A stretch of DNA of 64,000 nucleotides from Bacillus thuringiensis (lineage in GTDB: Bacteria; Bacillota; Bacilli; Bacillales; Bacillaceae_G). Below are positions 44,067 to 53,228 of the stretch, one piece after another. Under the pieces are notes generated by a model that was not told where the DNA came from, did no database searches, and saw only the letters and a program-made list of their open reading frames with translations. Location of the stretch: NCBI RefSeq assembly GCF_001182785.1, contig NZ_CP012099.1:4586501-4650500 (forward strand). Direction: 5' to 3'. Numbering within the stretch: the first letter of the stretch is position 1; each line of letters opens with the position of its first letter. A program made the translations under genes and the position numbers.

Positions 44067-44483
44067 TTAAGCTAAATATGCTTGTTGTAATGCCTCTAAA
44101 CCATCTTTATAAATTCCATGGAATAGATTAATTGCCTCTTCATCAGTAACCTCTACAGGAGTGAAGCTACCAGACCATTCAACTAATGATGTGTTAGCAT
44201 CTTTACCTTCTTTAACACGGATTGTAGATAAATAATTAGTTACAGGGAATGGTGCTTGCATAATTGAATATGTGTAGTAGCGCTCTTTCTCATTAAATGC
44301 TTCTAAACGTTCTACAATCGCATCGCCATCAGGATTAGCTAAATGACGTACACGTCCGCCTTCAGTTACTTTACTGCTAGGAATATACGGTAACCAATCT
44401 GGAAGTGCATCAAAACCTCCAATTAATTTCCATACTTGTTCAGGTGAAGCTGGAATTTCAATAGATGTAATAGTGTTTGCCAT
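44067..44483 (-). CDS. SRPBCC-family protein (polyketide cyclase/START-like)
   Basis: 138 residues of the START/Bet v1-like fold: ITSIEIPASPEQVWKLIGGFDALPDWLP at the N-terminus and a long C-terminal helix (DGLEALQQAYLA). Such proteins bind hydrophobic ligands in a cavity. It follows the aldo/keto reductase by 17 nt in one operon, so it may bind or shield the same substrate. Confidence 0.88.
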   Translation of the reverse strand: MANTITSIEIPASPEQVWKLIGGFDALPDWLPYIPSSKVTEGGRVRHLANPDGDAIVERLEAFNEKERYYTYSIMQAPFPVTNYLSTIRVKEGKDANTSLVEWSGSFTPVEVTDEEAINLFHGIYKDGLEALQQAYLA

Positions 44484-44500
44484 GTTAATTACTCTCCTTT

Positions 44501-45511
44501 TTATTTAACGTTGATTGGTAGTGGTGCATTAGCTGCAACCAATTTTTGTTCGCGCATTTCTTCCCAGAATGCTGCCGGAATCACTGTTTTCAATGCAGCT
44601 TGGTCTTCTGCAATTCGTTCCGGTTTACTTGCACCAGGAATAACAGCAGCAACTGCTGGATTAGCCAATGCAAATTGTAAAGCAGCAGCTTTAATACTGA
44701 TTCCATGACGATCTGCAAGGTTTTTCATTTTATTAACTTTTGCAATGATTTCTGGTGACGCTTTTTGGTATTCGAAGTGAGCTCCTCCAGCAAGAACACC
44801 TGAGCTATATGGTCCACCAACAACAATGTCCATATTATTTTTTACAGCTGCAGGCATTACACGTTCTAATGCACGCTCATGGTCTAATAATGAATAGCGA
44901 CCAGCTAGTAAAGATACATTTGGTTTTGCTTCTTCTAAGTCCAGCATAAGTTCAATTGATTCTACTTTATTCACTCCAAGTCCCCAGCCTTTAATTACAC
45001 CTTCATCACGTAATTGCGTAAGTGCACGGAATGCTCCTGTTCGAGCAATTTCAAATTGTGAAATCCACTCATCTCCATAAAAATCTTGTGCTACGTCATG
45101 AATATAAACAAAATCTAGACGATCTGTTTTTAAACGTTTTAAACTGTCTTCAATAGAACGAAGAGTTGCGTCCGCACTGTAGTCATTGATAATTTTATTT
45201 TTACGACCAAATTCGAACAGTCCGCCTTTTTCACCTAAATCACGTGTAGATGGATCTTCCAATTCATCTGAAATAATTCGACCTACTTTTGTACTTAAGA
45301 AGTACTCATCACGATTTCTTTTCGATAGTGCTTCACCAAGACGAATCTCTGCTAAACCAGATCCATAAAGTGGAGCTGTATCAAAGTAACGAACACCATT
45401 ATCCCAAGCGGCATCCACTGTTGCGATTGCTTCTTCTTCCGGAATATTACGGTACATATTACCTAGTGGTGCCGTACCAAAACCAAGTGTACCTTTTAAT
45501 AAATCTTTCAT
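44501..45511 (-). CDS. Aldo/keto reductase
   Basis: 336 residues, a NADPH-dependent (beta/alpha)8 oxidoreductase close to the sugar/pyridoxal dehydrogenase branch. The tetrad is visible: Asp in RYFDTAPLYG with Tyr following, Lys in FLSTKVGR and His in VYIHDVAQD. Cofactor-binding end: PGASKPERIAED. First gene of an operon with the SRPBCC gene. The 400-nt upstream region holds a CACTTTAAAGTG palindrome that may bind a repressor. Confidence 0.92.
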   Translation of the reverse strand: MKDLLKGTLGFGTAPLGNMYRNIPEEEAIATVDAAWDNGVRYFDTAPLYGSGLAEIRLGEALSKRNRDEYFLSTKVGRIISDELEDPSTRDLGEKGGLFEFGRKNKIINDYSADATLRSIEDSLKRLKTDRLDFVYIHDVAQDFYGDEWISQFEIARTGAFRALTQLRDEGVIKGWGLGVNKVESIELMLDLEEAKPNVSLLAGRYSLLDHERALERVMPAAVKNNMDIVVGGPYSSGVLAGGAHFEYQKASPEIIAKVNKMKNLADRHGISIKAAALQFALANPAVAAVIPGASKPERIAEDQAALKTVIPAAFWEEMREQKLVAANAPLPINVK

Positions 45512-45691
45512 TTAAAATCTCCTCCTAAAATTTATATAAAAATGATTAATGGATGTAAATAATGTGAAAAGGGATGACCGATCAAAACACGATAGTTATG
45601 AAAAATAACGTATATGCTTTTTAGTTCTACACTACTCATTTCCCTCTCACGTATGTAATTATGTCTTATCTACAACACAATAAAAAGTACG

Positions 45692-45703
45692 CACTTTAAA
45701 GTG
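45692..45703. promoter_or_regulatory. Palindromic operator candidate
   Basis: CACTTTAAAGTG, perfect, about 180 nt upstream of the reductase start, flanked by GTACG and TTATAGATACTA. Resembles sites of MarR/HxlR-type repressors in style only. Confidence 0.35.
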
Positions 45704-45860
45704 TTATAGATACTAATAAGTAACAATTTTATGTTTCAACGTCTGTAGCTCCAAAATAAAATTATTAAAAATGATTTTATTTAAAAAAAACCACTATTCT
45801 TGTGGAGGTAACTATAGAAATTATCAGTGGAACATAGAAAGTTGTTATTATTCTTCATAA

Positions 45861-45904
45861 AAAAAGGCAACAACGAAATGAAATATGTTCGTTGTTGCCT
45901 TTTT
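45861..45904. terminator. Terminator
   Basis: 17-bp perfect stem (45861-45877 with 45888-45904), 10-nt loop; T-run on both strands. Downstream of the 59-aa gene. Confidence 0.9.
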
Positions 45905-45911
45905 ACCTCCT

Positions 45912-46091
45912 CTAAAATATTAAATTACATTTTGAACAAAAAGGCGCAGCATTCCCTTTTCTAATTCTCGCATCACATTTTGGGCAATATACATATCTCT
46001 CTTCTATCTTTTCTCGTTCTATCATATGTAAGGATACTATTCTCATACTGCACATAATCCCAATCAATATAAGACTAACAATGAGTAGCAT
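45912..46091 (-). CDS. Small membrane protein with zinc ribbon
   Basis: 59 residues: N-terminal transmembrane helix, a charged linker and a four-Cys zinc ribbon (YCPKCDARI, FCSKCNLIF). The ATG at 46091 is 8 nt after GGGGGAG; the GTG at 46100 abuts the ribosome site. Function unknown. Confidence 0.7.
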   Translation of the reverse strand: MLLIVSLILIGIMCSMRIVSLHMIEREKIEERYVYCPKCDARIRKGNAAPFCSKCNLIF

Positions 46092-46132
46092 AACTCTCAC
46101 TCCCCCTTCTACATGTTACCATAAAATAACAA

Positions 46133-46159
46133 AACCGATTCCCCTATTGAGAATCGGTT
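46133..46159 (-). terminator. Terminator of the yxeA-like gene
   Basis: AACCGATTC/GAATCGGTT stem, then TTTTGTTATTTT on the minus strand. Confidence 0.8.
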
Positions 46160-46165
46160 CTATAC

Positions 46166-46513
46166 TTATAATCCTAACTTCACCTTCGCGCCATCAGGAA
46201 TTATTTCTTCTTCTATTTGCACTTTATCGTGCACAGACTTTCCTCTCGTAATTACATGCCAGTAGGAACCTTTTTGCAGTGTATCCACTCCATCAATTGT
46301 TATCTCTTTTTTATTTCCATCCTTATCATATGTGTTCACTGTGTATGCACGGCCTTTATTTTCACCTAAATCTTCTCCATCGTTATCAATTACCGCATAA
46401 CGATATTCTAATTTAAGAAACGGATTCATGGAATCCACTGCAGCATTCCCCTTTAATAAATATGCCGCTCCTGCGACGATAACCAGTAATGATCCAAAAA
46501 TAAATCTTTTCAT
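46166..46513 (-). CDS. YxeA-family protein (DUF1093)
   Basis: 115 residues with a signal peptide or anchor (about 1-25) and the small beta-fold of YxeA (YRYAVIDNDGEDLGENKGRAYTV; SYWHVITRGKSVHDKVQIEE). In B. subtilis yxeA lies beside the yxdLM bacitracin-type ABC transporter; here it is about 1.5 kb from a BceAB operon. Likely secreted; function unknown. Confidence 0.85.
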   Translation of the reverse strand: MKRFIFGSLLVIVAGAAYLLKGNAAVDSMNPFLKLEYRYAVIDNDGEDLGENKGRAYTVNTYDKDGNKKEITIDGVDTLQKGSYWHVITRGKSVHDKVQIEEEIIPDGAKVKLGL

Positions 46514-46660
46514 CTATATTCCGCCTTTCATTATGTTTTTCTATAAGACCTTTCTAAGTATAGAGAGCATTTCTTAATAAAAACTCGTACGGTTTCTTAA
46601 CTTTTTCTTAATGTAACAGGGCTTTGCATCCGCACTTCAATAAATGAATCCATATTAATA

Positions 46661-46688
46661 ATAAAAGGAGGCTTTCGCCTCCTTTATT
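46661..46688 (-). terminator. Terminator of the methyltransferase-DedA operon
   Basis: AAAGGAGGC/GCCTCCTTT stem with TTTC loop, overlapping the dedA stop codon. Confidence 0.85.
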
Positions 46689-47283
46689 TACTCATCACTG
46701 TATTTCTTTTTTGTCTGTATAAATAAAACACACTCACAATCAATGCAATACTTCCGCCAAAATACATACCATACTCTATCGCAACTGCTACAATTCTTTC
46801 AATATGTTGTCCAAATAAAGAACCTAGTACGAAATAAACGAGTGTCCAAACAAATCCTGTCGTATAAGAATACAAAGCATACGTCTTAAATGACATATTA
46901 TTCATTCCAACTAAATACGGCACGATATGTCTTACACCTGGTATGAAATAGCTTGTAACTAACGCGTACTGTCCGTATTTATCAACCATTTCTTGTGATT
47001 TTATCAAATACTTCGCTTTTTTCTTTTTCATCAATTTATGGAGTACCTTCGTGCCAAATACCTTCCCTAATATATATCCTAAAGAAAGCCCTGATACAAC
47101 ACCTAAATATGTTAATACAAATGAAGGAACAACACTTAATATACCTACTGAAGATACGAAACCACCACTCATAACAATCATTTCATCTGGAATTGGCATA
47201 CCGATAATACCTAACCATAAACAGAAAAATAATGCCCAATAACCGTATTGCTCGATATAGGATAATAATTCATGTAATTCCAT
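46684..47283 (-). CDS. DedA-family membrane protein
   Basis: 199 residues with the DedA/VTT domain: re-entrant loops around GMPIPDEMIVMSGGF and the basic motif FIPGVRHIVPYLVG. DedA proteins act as lipid scramblases or flippases (undecaprenyl phosphate, phospholipids) and affect peptide resistance. Its ATG overlaps the stop of the methyltransferase gene (TAATG), so both are coupled and may act on membrane lipids. Confidence 0.92.
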   Translation of the reverse strand: MELHELLSYIEQYGYWALFFCLWLGIIGMPIPDEMIVMSGGFVSSVGILSVVPSFVLTYLGVVSGLSLGYILGKVFGTKVLHKLMKKKKAKYLIKSQEMVDKYGQYALVTSYFIPGVRHIVPYLVGMNNMSFKTYALYSYTTGFVWTLVYFVLGSLFGQHIERIVAVAIEYGMYFGGSIALIVSVFYLYRQKRNTVMSK

Positions 47284-47861
47284 TATGCATACGCTCTCCT
47301 TAGTTCTTTTTTACAACTAAAGACGTATGCTGGCGGGAAATTGAGCCATACTTTTTCTAGTGTAATTTTAGGGAAGAAATGCTGTATAAATCCTTTTTTC
47401 ACAAGTGAATATTGAAATGTAATGAACTCACCATTCTCATGTATCGCTTCCATCGCATTGTTTAAAATGCGCTTTGAAACTTTTTCTGGTAAAGAAGTAA
47501 AAGGCAACCCTGATAAAATGTAATCAATGCATTCTATATTGAGCTCCTCCATATACTTCTTTATATTTTCAGCTGAACCGTGTACAACAATGACATTCTG
47601 CTCATCTTTAAACTTTCTTTTTAATTCTTTGAAAAATACTTCATTAATTTCAATAAGAAGAAATATTGTTTCCTTCTTTTTTCTCTTCATAATTTCTCTC
47701 GTGAAAACCCCTGTGCCAGGCCCTAACTCTACAATACATTTCGCTTTATTAAAATCAATTACATCGACCATTTTCTTTGCTAATATTTTTGAACTTGGCG
47801 CGATTGCACCAGTATGTTTTGGATGCTTTATAAATTCATGTAAAAATGTAATGAGCTGCAT
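47283..47861 (-). CDS. SAM-dependent methyltransferase (phospholipid N-methyltransferase-like)
   Basis: 192 residues. Class I methyltransferase with motif I VELGPGTGVFTREI and the N-terminal segment KHPKHTGAIAPSSKILAKKMV, which is typical of PmtA-like and KsgA-related enzymes. The post-I acidic residue is Glu in LLIEINE. It may methylate a lipid head group, in keeping with the DedA partner, but rRNA-dimethylase-like activity cannot be excluded. AGGAGAGG precedes the ATG. Confidence 0.85.
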   Translation of the reverse strand: MQLITFLHEFIKHPKHTGAIAPSSKILAKKMVDVIDFNKAKCIVELGPGTGVFTREIMKRKKKETIFLLIEINEVFFKELKRKFKDEQNVIVVHGSAENIKKYMEELNIECIDYILSGLPFTSLPEKVSKRILNNAMEAIHENGEFITFQYSLVKKGFIQHFFPKITLEKVWLNFPPAYVFSCKKELRRAYA

Positions 47862-47972
47862 GTAAACCTCTCCTCATTCGTTCGATAGTTTTTAACTTGT
47901 GTCTAAGTATAACTATCGTTTCTTAATAAAAATTGAGGAAGTTTCTTAAGATTTTATGAAGAATAAAAAAAA

Positions 47973-47997
47973 CAGCTATCGCGTGTAGCGATAGCTG
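47973..47997 (-). terminator. Terminator of bceAB
   Basis: Perfect 10-bp GC-rich stem CAGCTATCGC with its complement, then eight T on the minus strand. Confidence 0.9.
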
Positions 47998-48004
47998 CCC
48001 CTTA

Positions 48005-49954
48005 TTACTTCGCACTCACGATCTTATAATAAGAACGAACCGTTAAGAAGTAATATCCAATATAGATGACACCGTATACTCCAATACTAATGAGAAGCGG
48101 AATCATAATTTCAAATGGTAATATATTTGATAAACCTTTTAGTGCAAATAAGCTGTGTAAAATACCGATTACTAACGGAATAGCGAAGATAAAGCTTACT
48201 TGTTTTGCGATAGCTTTCTTCATTTCTTGCTTCGTTACACCAACTTTATGAAGGACAATGTAACGATCACGGTCAGCACTTGCTTCTGTTAATTGTTTAA
48301 AGTAAATGATTGAGCCTGTCGCTAATAGGAATACTAATCCTAAGAATAACCCAATAAACATCATTAAGCCTGTCGTTTCAAGCCCCATTTGGAATCCTGT
48401 ATAGAAATCGTTAAATGGTTTTAAAACTTCTGATTCTCCAGCTGGCATAATGCTTGCTAATTTTGCTGTTAACTCTTTACTATTTCGCTCACCTTTTACA
48501 TCAATATTTTTTACAGTACGCGTTTCGTTTACTTGTTTCATTTGCTCATATGTTTTATCAGGAACGATTACAAATAGTTCATTTAAATTTGTAAGGCTTC
48601 TATTATTTACACCTTTAATTTTTAATTCTTTTGACTCATTTCCAACAGGGAATACAGCTGTATTTCCTGTATAAAGAGGACCAAAATCAAGTTTCTCAAT
48701 ATATAAGCTATCATATACGAAAGCTTCATTCGCACTTAAATTTACAGGTTCTACATCTAAATGTTTCACATGTTTATTAAAGCTTGATTGTGAAATAAGC
48801 TGGTACTGATTCGTAACATTATAGTGTGTGTTCAGAACTTGATCAGCTCTTTCACCTTTAAATGTTCCTTTCACAGGAATCATTTCAACTTCTGATTCAT
48901 ATGTGACTGGGTGATTATTCTTCTCTCCAGCAAGTATCTCATTTACTTTTTTATCTAATGCTGCATCTTTTTTCTCATAGGAATAACTATACGGCGCAGC
49001 AACTTTTGATTGCGTAAATGTGTTGTAATACATCGTAACTGACGTACCAACCGCTGTTAATGTAACTGCACTTAAAATAGCGATTGTCGCCAATGATTTC
49101 GCATTTCCTTTAATACGATATAGTAACTGCGATGTCGTTACCATATTCATACCATTATAAAATGCTGACTTATTATTTCTTGCACGTTTCAATACAAATA
49201 CTGTGAAGAACATGAACAGTAAATAAGTCCCTGCTACTGTCGCTAATAAAATATATAATGCAACGACCATAAAGTCTGCATACATAACTGCTTTCATGTA
49301 CATTAGCGCTAAAAAATAACCTGAACCGATTAAGAAAACTGAAATTAATGCCATGATGACAGATCCTTTTGGCATTGCTTCTCCTTCACGTTCTGCACGG
49401 AAAAGTTCAATTAACTTAAAGCGATAAATTAAACGATATCCTTGAAGTGATGTATATAAAATAATCACAAAGAAAATAATTGCTGTATCAATAATGGCAG
49501 CCATCGGTACTTCAAAATGAACGTTTAAATTTAATCCCATCATATTTACTAATAACTCAAGGAATAATTTCGAAAGGACACTACCGATCGCAATCCCGAT
49601 TACTAATGACATTAATCCCATTAACATATTTTCATAAAAGAGCATTTTACCAATTTGTCTTTTACGAATACCTAATAACGAATATAAGCCAACTTCTTTT
49701 TTACGTTTACGTGTAAAGAATCCGTTCGAGTATATAATGAACACTGCTACGAAAATGATAAGCATCACACTGGAAACTTGGAACGCTCCGCTAATCTTTT
49801 TAGAAGCTTCTGCCGCTTTTTCCATTTGTGAATTATATTGCAGTGCTTTAAATGTAAAATAAATAACGATACTAAAAATCATAGATGCGAAATATACAAA
49901 GTAGTCTTTAAAGTTCCGCTGTATGTTGCGGAGGGCAATGCTAGATAAGGTCAT
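48005..49954 (-). CDS. BceB-type ABC transporter permease
   Basis: 649 residues with ten hydrophobic helices and the large extracellular domain (about 310-515) between helices 7 and 8 that defines BceB-type peptide-antibiotic transporters. Such transporters free lipid II cycle intermediates from bacitracin, nisin and similar peptides, and signal to a BceS kinase. It overlaps the ATPase gene by 14 nt. Near-identical C-terminal codons survive in the remnant at 43.7 kb. Confidence 0.93.
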   Translation of the reverse strand: MTLSSIALRNIQRNFKDYFVYFASMIFSIVIYFTFKALQYNSQMEKAAEASKKISGAFQVSSVMLIIFVAVFIIYSNGFFTRKRKKEVGLYSLLGIRKRQIGKMLFYENMLMGLMSLVIGIAIGSVLSKLFLELLVNMMGLNLNVHFEVPMAAIIDTAIIFFVIILYTSLQGYRLIYRFKLIELFRAEREGEAMPKGSVIMALISVFLIGSGYFLALMYMKAVMYADFMVVALYILLATVAGTYLLFMFFTVFVLKRARNNKSAFYNGMNMVTTSQLLYRIKGNAKSLATIAILSAVTLTAVGTSVTMYYNTFTQSKVAAPYSYSYEKKDAALDKKVNEILAGEKNNHPVTYESEVEMIPVKGTFKGERADQVLNTHYNVTNQYQLISQSSFNKHVKHLDVEPVNLSANEAFVYDSLYIEKLDFGPLYTGNTAVFPVGNESKELKIKGVNNRSLTNLNELFVIVPDKTYEQMKQVNETRTVKNIDVKGERNSKELTAKLASIMPAGESEVLKPFNDFYTGFQMGLETTGLMMFIGLFLGLVFLLATGSIIYFKQLTEASADRDRYIVLHKVGVTKQEMKKAIAKQVSFIFAIPLVIGILHSLFALKGLSNILPFEIMIPLLISIGVYGVIYIGYYFLTVRSYYKIVSAK

Positions 49955-50711
49955 CAGCCATACCTCCAGAAATAGAAGACATTACGTCAACGACTTTTTG
50001 GAAGAACTGTTTACGCGTTGATTCACCACGGTGCAATTCTTTATATAGTTCACCATCTTTAATGAAAATAACTCGTTTACAATAACTTGCTGCAAATGCA
50101 TCATGCGTTACCATTAAAATTGTTGAGTTATCATATTCATTTAATGACTTCATACTTTCAAGTAAATCTGTTGCAGATTTAGAATCAAGCGCTCCAGTTG
50201 GCTCGTCCCCGAAAATCATACTTGGATTCGTAACGATTGCACGCGATGCTGCGCAGCGCTGCTTCTGTCCACCAGATACTTGATATGGGAACTGACTTAA
50301 AATATGATCAATGCCAAATTTCTTTGAGATTTCAAGAACGCGGCGATCAATCTCACTCGCTTTCACCTTTGATAACGCAAGTGGTAAAGCGATATTCTCT
50401 TTCACTGTTAACGTATCTAATAAGTTATAATCTTGGAAAATGAAACCTAAATGATCGCGGCGGAATAACGCTAACTTATCGTCATTCATTTTCACGATAT
50501 CTTTGCCATCAATTAAAATTTCACCGTTCGTCGCATTATCAATTGTAGAAAGAACATTTAGTAAAGTCGTCTTACCAGAACCAGAAGGTCCCATAATTCC
50601 AACGAACTCACCTTCTTTTACTTGTAAGTTAATACCTTTTAACGCTGCAAATTTGTTACCACCCGTGTCATATACTTTTTCAATATTTTTTGCTTCTAAC
50701 ACTGTTTTCAT
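49941..50711 (-). CDS. BceA-type ABC transporter ATPase
   Basis: 256 residues. Walker A GPSGSGKTT, Q-loop FIFQDYNLLD, signature VSGGQKQR, Walker B SMIFGDEPTGALD, switch His in MVTHDAFAASYC. Partner of the overlapping BceB gene. The ATG at 50711 is 8 nt after GAGGG. Upstream are two BceR-type operators (50767-50811 and 50905-50929). No kinase/regulator pair is adjacent; an AraC-type regulator is divergent. Confidence 0.93.
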   Translation of the reverse strand: MKTVLEAKNIEKVYDTGGNKFAALKGINLQVKEGEFVGIMGPSGSGKTTLLNVLSTIDNATNGEILIDGKDIVKMNDDKLALFRRDHLGFIFQDYNLLDTLTVKENIALPLALSKVKASEIDRRVLEISKKFGIDHILSQFPYQVSGGQKQRCAASRAIVTNPSMIFGDEPTGALDSKSATDLLESMKSLNEYDNSTILMVTHDAFAASYCKRVIFIKDGELYKELHRGESTRKQFFQKVVDVMSSISGGMADDLI

Positions 50712-50766
50712 CTCGACATCCCTCATTTCTTCTATTCTCTATTTTCAACTATATACACTCTCTACT

Positions 50767-50811
50767 CTTGCCACTATCGATGTTTCTTACACAAACATGA
50801 CAGTTATGTAA
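50767..50811 (-). promoter_or_regulatory. BceR-type operator and promoter block (bceAB)
   Basis: Plus-strand half-sites TTACA 50787-50791, TGACA 50798-50802 and TGTAA 50807-50811; on the minus strand TTACA-N4-TGTCA-N6-TGTAA, then 5 nt and TCGATAGTGGCAAG. Same layout and orientation as at 26.1 and 34.9 kb, 75 nt from the bceA start. Confidence 0.78.
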
Positions 50812-50904
50812 GGCACATAAGTAAAGAAATCAAAAAGTTAACGTAATGAATTAAAGTACTTTGTTACTATAACATTGGGATATCATACCATCCATTCATT
50901 CTCC

Positions 50905-50929
50905 TTACAGGAACATTACAATTTTGTAA
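50905..50929. promoter_or_regulatory. Second BceR-type operator between bceA and the AraC gene
   Basis: TTACA (50905-50909), N6, TTACA (50916-50920), N4, TGTAA (50925-50929). It lacks the TCGATAGTTGCA block on the minus strand, and is 89 nt upstream of the AraC-type gene, so it may serve that gene or be a secondary site for bceAB. Confidence 0.65.
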
Positions 50930-51018
50930 GGTGAAAAATGTACCCTACAAAGTTGTGCACGAAATGTCGGATGGAGCTATTTCATTCCTGCTATTCTATG
51001 TACAGAGGAGGTCATAAT

Positions 51019-51891
51019 ATGGATTCACTTAAAAATATGAATGCTGCAATGCAGTATATCGAAGACAACCTTACACATGAAATTGATTTTAAGGAAGTCG
51101 CAAAAATAGCTTACTGCTCCGAATATCATTTCAAGAGAATGTTTTCTTTTTTAGCTGGCATATCACTATCAGAATATATTCGCTGTAGACGTCTTACTCT
51201 CGCTGCCTTTGAACTAAAAAACAACAATGTAAAAGTCATTGATATCGCTATAAAATATGGCTACAACTCACCAGATTCATTCGCTCGTGCATTTCAAAAC
51301 TTGCACGGTATAACACCTTCAGAGGCCCGAAATAGTAGCCATTCTTTGAAGGCTTATTCACCAATGACCTTCCAATTATCTATTCAAGGAGGAAATGAAA
51401 TGAACTATCGAATTGAAGAAAAAGAGCCATTTCGAATTATAGGTATTACAAAACGAGTCCCAATCGTTTTTAACGGTGTAAATGAAGAAATTGCTTCTAT
51501 GTGGAAAAGTTTAAACCCAGAGTCTATTCAAACATTAAAGTCCCTTTCAAACATTGAACCTACTGGAATTATTAGTGCTTCTACTAATTTTTCTGAAGGA
51601 AGAATGGCGGAAAAGGGAGAACTTGATCACTATATTGGAGTAGCCACAACAAAGGATTGTCCAGAGCAATTCGCGCAGCTTGAAGTTGCAGCTTCAACAT
51701 GGGCTATATTCGAAGCTGTCGGTCCATTTCCTGATGCATTACAAAATGTATGGGGGCGTATTTATTCTGAATGGTTTCCTTCTTCGAACTATGAACTAGC
51801 GGAAGGACCGGAAATATTGTGGAATGAACAGAAAGACATATCTTCTCCAAACTTTAAAAGTGAAATTTGGATACCGGTTTTGAAGAAGTGA
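51019..51891 (+). CDS. AraC-family regulator with GyrI-like effector domain
   Basis: 290 residues: N-terminal AraC DNA-binding domain with two helix-turn-helix units ([19 protein letters not shown] near 23; [21 protein letters not shown] near 73), then a C-terminal GyrI/SOUL-like ligand-binding domain ([19 protein letters not shown] onward). This is the Rob/SoxS-like, multidrug-sensing arrangement. The ATG at 51019 follows AGAGGAGG; the in-frame ATG at 50938 has no ribosome site and abuts the operator. It is divergent from bceAB and may modulate it. Confidence 0.9.
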   Translation: MDSLKNMNAAMQYIEDNLTHEIDFKEVAKIAYCSEYHFKRMFSFLAGISLSEYIRCRRLTLAAFELKNNNVKVIDIAIKYGYNSPDSFARAFQNLHGITPSEARNSSHSLKAYSPMTFQLSIQGGNEMNYRIEEKEPFRIIGITKRVPIVFNGVNEEIASMWKSLNPESIQTLKSLSNIEPTGIISASTNFSEGRMAEKGELDHYIGVATTKDCPEQFAQLEVAASTWAIFEAVGPFPDALQNVWGRIYSEWFPSSNYELAEGPEILWNEQKDISSPNFKSEIWIPVLKK

Positions 51892-51900
51892 TAAAAAAAC

Positions 51901-51934
51901 AAAGCTGCTCTTCCCTAAAAGGAAAAGCAGCTTT
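51901..51934. terminator. Bidirectional terminator
   Basis: 14-bp stem with one mismatch (AAAGCTGCTCTTCC with GGAAAAGCAGCTTT) between the convergent AraC and sdpI genes. Confidence 0.85.
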
Positions 51935-51936
51935 AT

Positions 51937-52566
51937 TTACATTTTCAACTCTTCTTTATAAATACTATATGACTTTATTGTTGATACGATAATGCATATT
52001 AATATGATTCCAATCCCCATAAAAATATTAAATGGATCTGGAAGCAAAGCCCCAGCATATATACAAAGTGAACCTATTACAAATACCCTCGAAGCAAATC
52101 GGTGTGTTTTTCTCCAAACTACAGGATTTTCTAATGTCCAGTCCATTCGAATGCCTACTAACCCGTTCGGCTTCGTTTGTTGCATGTAATTACCTAGTAC
52201 AAGAAACAATGTTCCAAGTCCAAAATTAAATGCAATTGAGCCCGATGCAATATAATTAGACGCTGCTAATAGTGCAAATATGTTACATCCAAACCCGATA
52301 AAGAGAATGGCATAATTAATCGCTGAAAGAACTTTGGATTGCTGTGTAGACTTATCTTTTATGAATCCAAAAACTATCCACATCATATAGAGCACTACCA
52401 TACTACCTATCGAGAATGAACTTGCTTCTACTTTAGAAAAATATCCATTTACTACTCCTGCCGCATTATAATGACTTGGAATTTGTTCTGGTAAATATGG
52501 CCATACAATATACCATCCAATTGCAATGCCAATAATTAAACTCCATGGTAATATGTGTCTTTTCAT
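51937..52566 (-). CDS. SdpI-family membrane protein, copy 2
   Basis: 209 residues, six hydrophobic helices, DUF1648 start (LPEQIPSHYNAAGVVNGYFSK) and the SdpI motif (LGNYMQQTKPNGLVGIRMDWTL). In B. subtilis SdpI gives immunity to the killing factor SDP and sequesters the repressor SdpR at the membrane. Third gene of sdpR-sdpI-sdpI, 23 nt after the first SdpI copy. Confidence 0.88.
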   Translation of the reverse strand: MKRHILPWSLIIGIAIGWYIVWPYLPEQIPSHYNAAGVVNGYFSKVEASSFSIGSMVVLYMMWIVFGFIKDKSTQQSKVLSAINYAILFIGFGCNIFALLAASNYIASGSIAFNFGLGTLFLVLGNYMQQTKPNGLVGIRMDWTLENPVVWRKTHRFASRVFVIGSLCIYAGALLPDPFNIFMGIGIILICIIVSTIKSYSIYKEELKM

Positions 52567-52589
52567 CCTCTCTCCCCCATAATTTTTTA

Positions 52590-53228
52590 TTAGGCCCCTA
52601 TTTCTTTTTTATAAGCAATATAAGAATATACCATCGTACCAACAACCAGTACGACTACAACACTTAACAAACTAATCATTTTCCACATTCCCGGAAGGAA
52701 CGAGGAAAATATGATTACAATACCGCCAATCATCATAATCTTTGATCCTATCCTATGCGTTTTTCTCCACACTTCTTCACTACTTAAAGTCCATGGTGTT
52801 TTAATACCTATAAAGAAATTTGGTTTACATTGCTGCATATAATTGCCGAGCACTACAAAAAGGATACCGACCATTATGTTCACAACAATTCCAATTGGAA
52901 TGTTATATCCTAAAGCATTTGCTAGTGTCATCATATTAATAGTAAATAAGAAAAATAAAATTGCTCCATTAATCCTTCCAAGTGCTTTAGGAAATTTTTT
53001 ATAGTTCTCGTACCTTGGATCTATCTTAGGCAATACAGTCACTAGTGCATATATAAAAATCATAATTGCTACATCAAAAATCAACATTCCCATTTTTGAC
53101 ATATGCCCATTTACTTCACCATCAATGTTCCAATGACTCGGAACCTCTCCCGGTAAATAAGGCCATGCAGCGCACCATGCAATAATCGTTAAAGCAATTA
53201 ATAGTAACGGAAATATATGCTTTTTCAT
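52590..53228 (-). CDS. sdpI: SdpI-family membrane protein, copy 1
   Basis: 212 residues with the same build as the next gene: LPGEVPSHWNIDGEVNGHMSK and LGNYMQQCKPNFFIGIKTPWTL. Its ATG overlaps the stop of sdpR (ATGA). Likely immunity/signalling protein; the two copies differ throughout, so they are old paralogues with perhaps different ligands. Confidence 0.88.
   Translation of the reverse strand: MKKHIFPLLLIALTIIAWCAAWPYLPGEVPSHWNIDGEVNGHMSKMGMLIFDVAIMIFIYALVTVLPKIDPRYENYKKFPKALGRINGAILFFLFTINMMTLANALGYNIPIGIVVNIMVGILFVVLGNYMQQCKPNFFIGIKTPWTLSSEEVWRKTHRIGSKIMMIGGIVIIFSSFLPGMWKMISLLSVVVVLVVGTMVYSYIAYKKEIGA

Larger units (their letters stand above)
45512..45911. other. Long intergenic region upstream of the aldo/keto reductase
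   Basis: 400 nt with a perfect CACTTTAAAGTG palindrome (45692-45703), an AT-rich hairpin (45756-45780) and a terminator (45861-45904). A GTGGAGGT ribosome-site-like string near 45799 is followed by no start codon or open frame. No gene supported. Confidence 0.6.

Noticed and set aside
50938..51018. N-terminal extension of the AraC-type regulator
   Set aside because: No ribosome site at 50938, directly next to an operator; AGAGGAGG serves the ATG at 51019.
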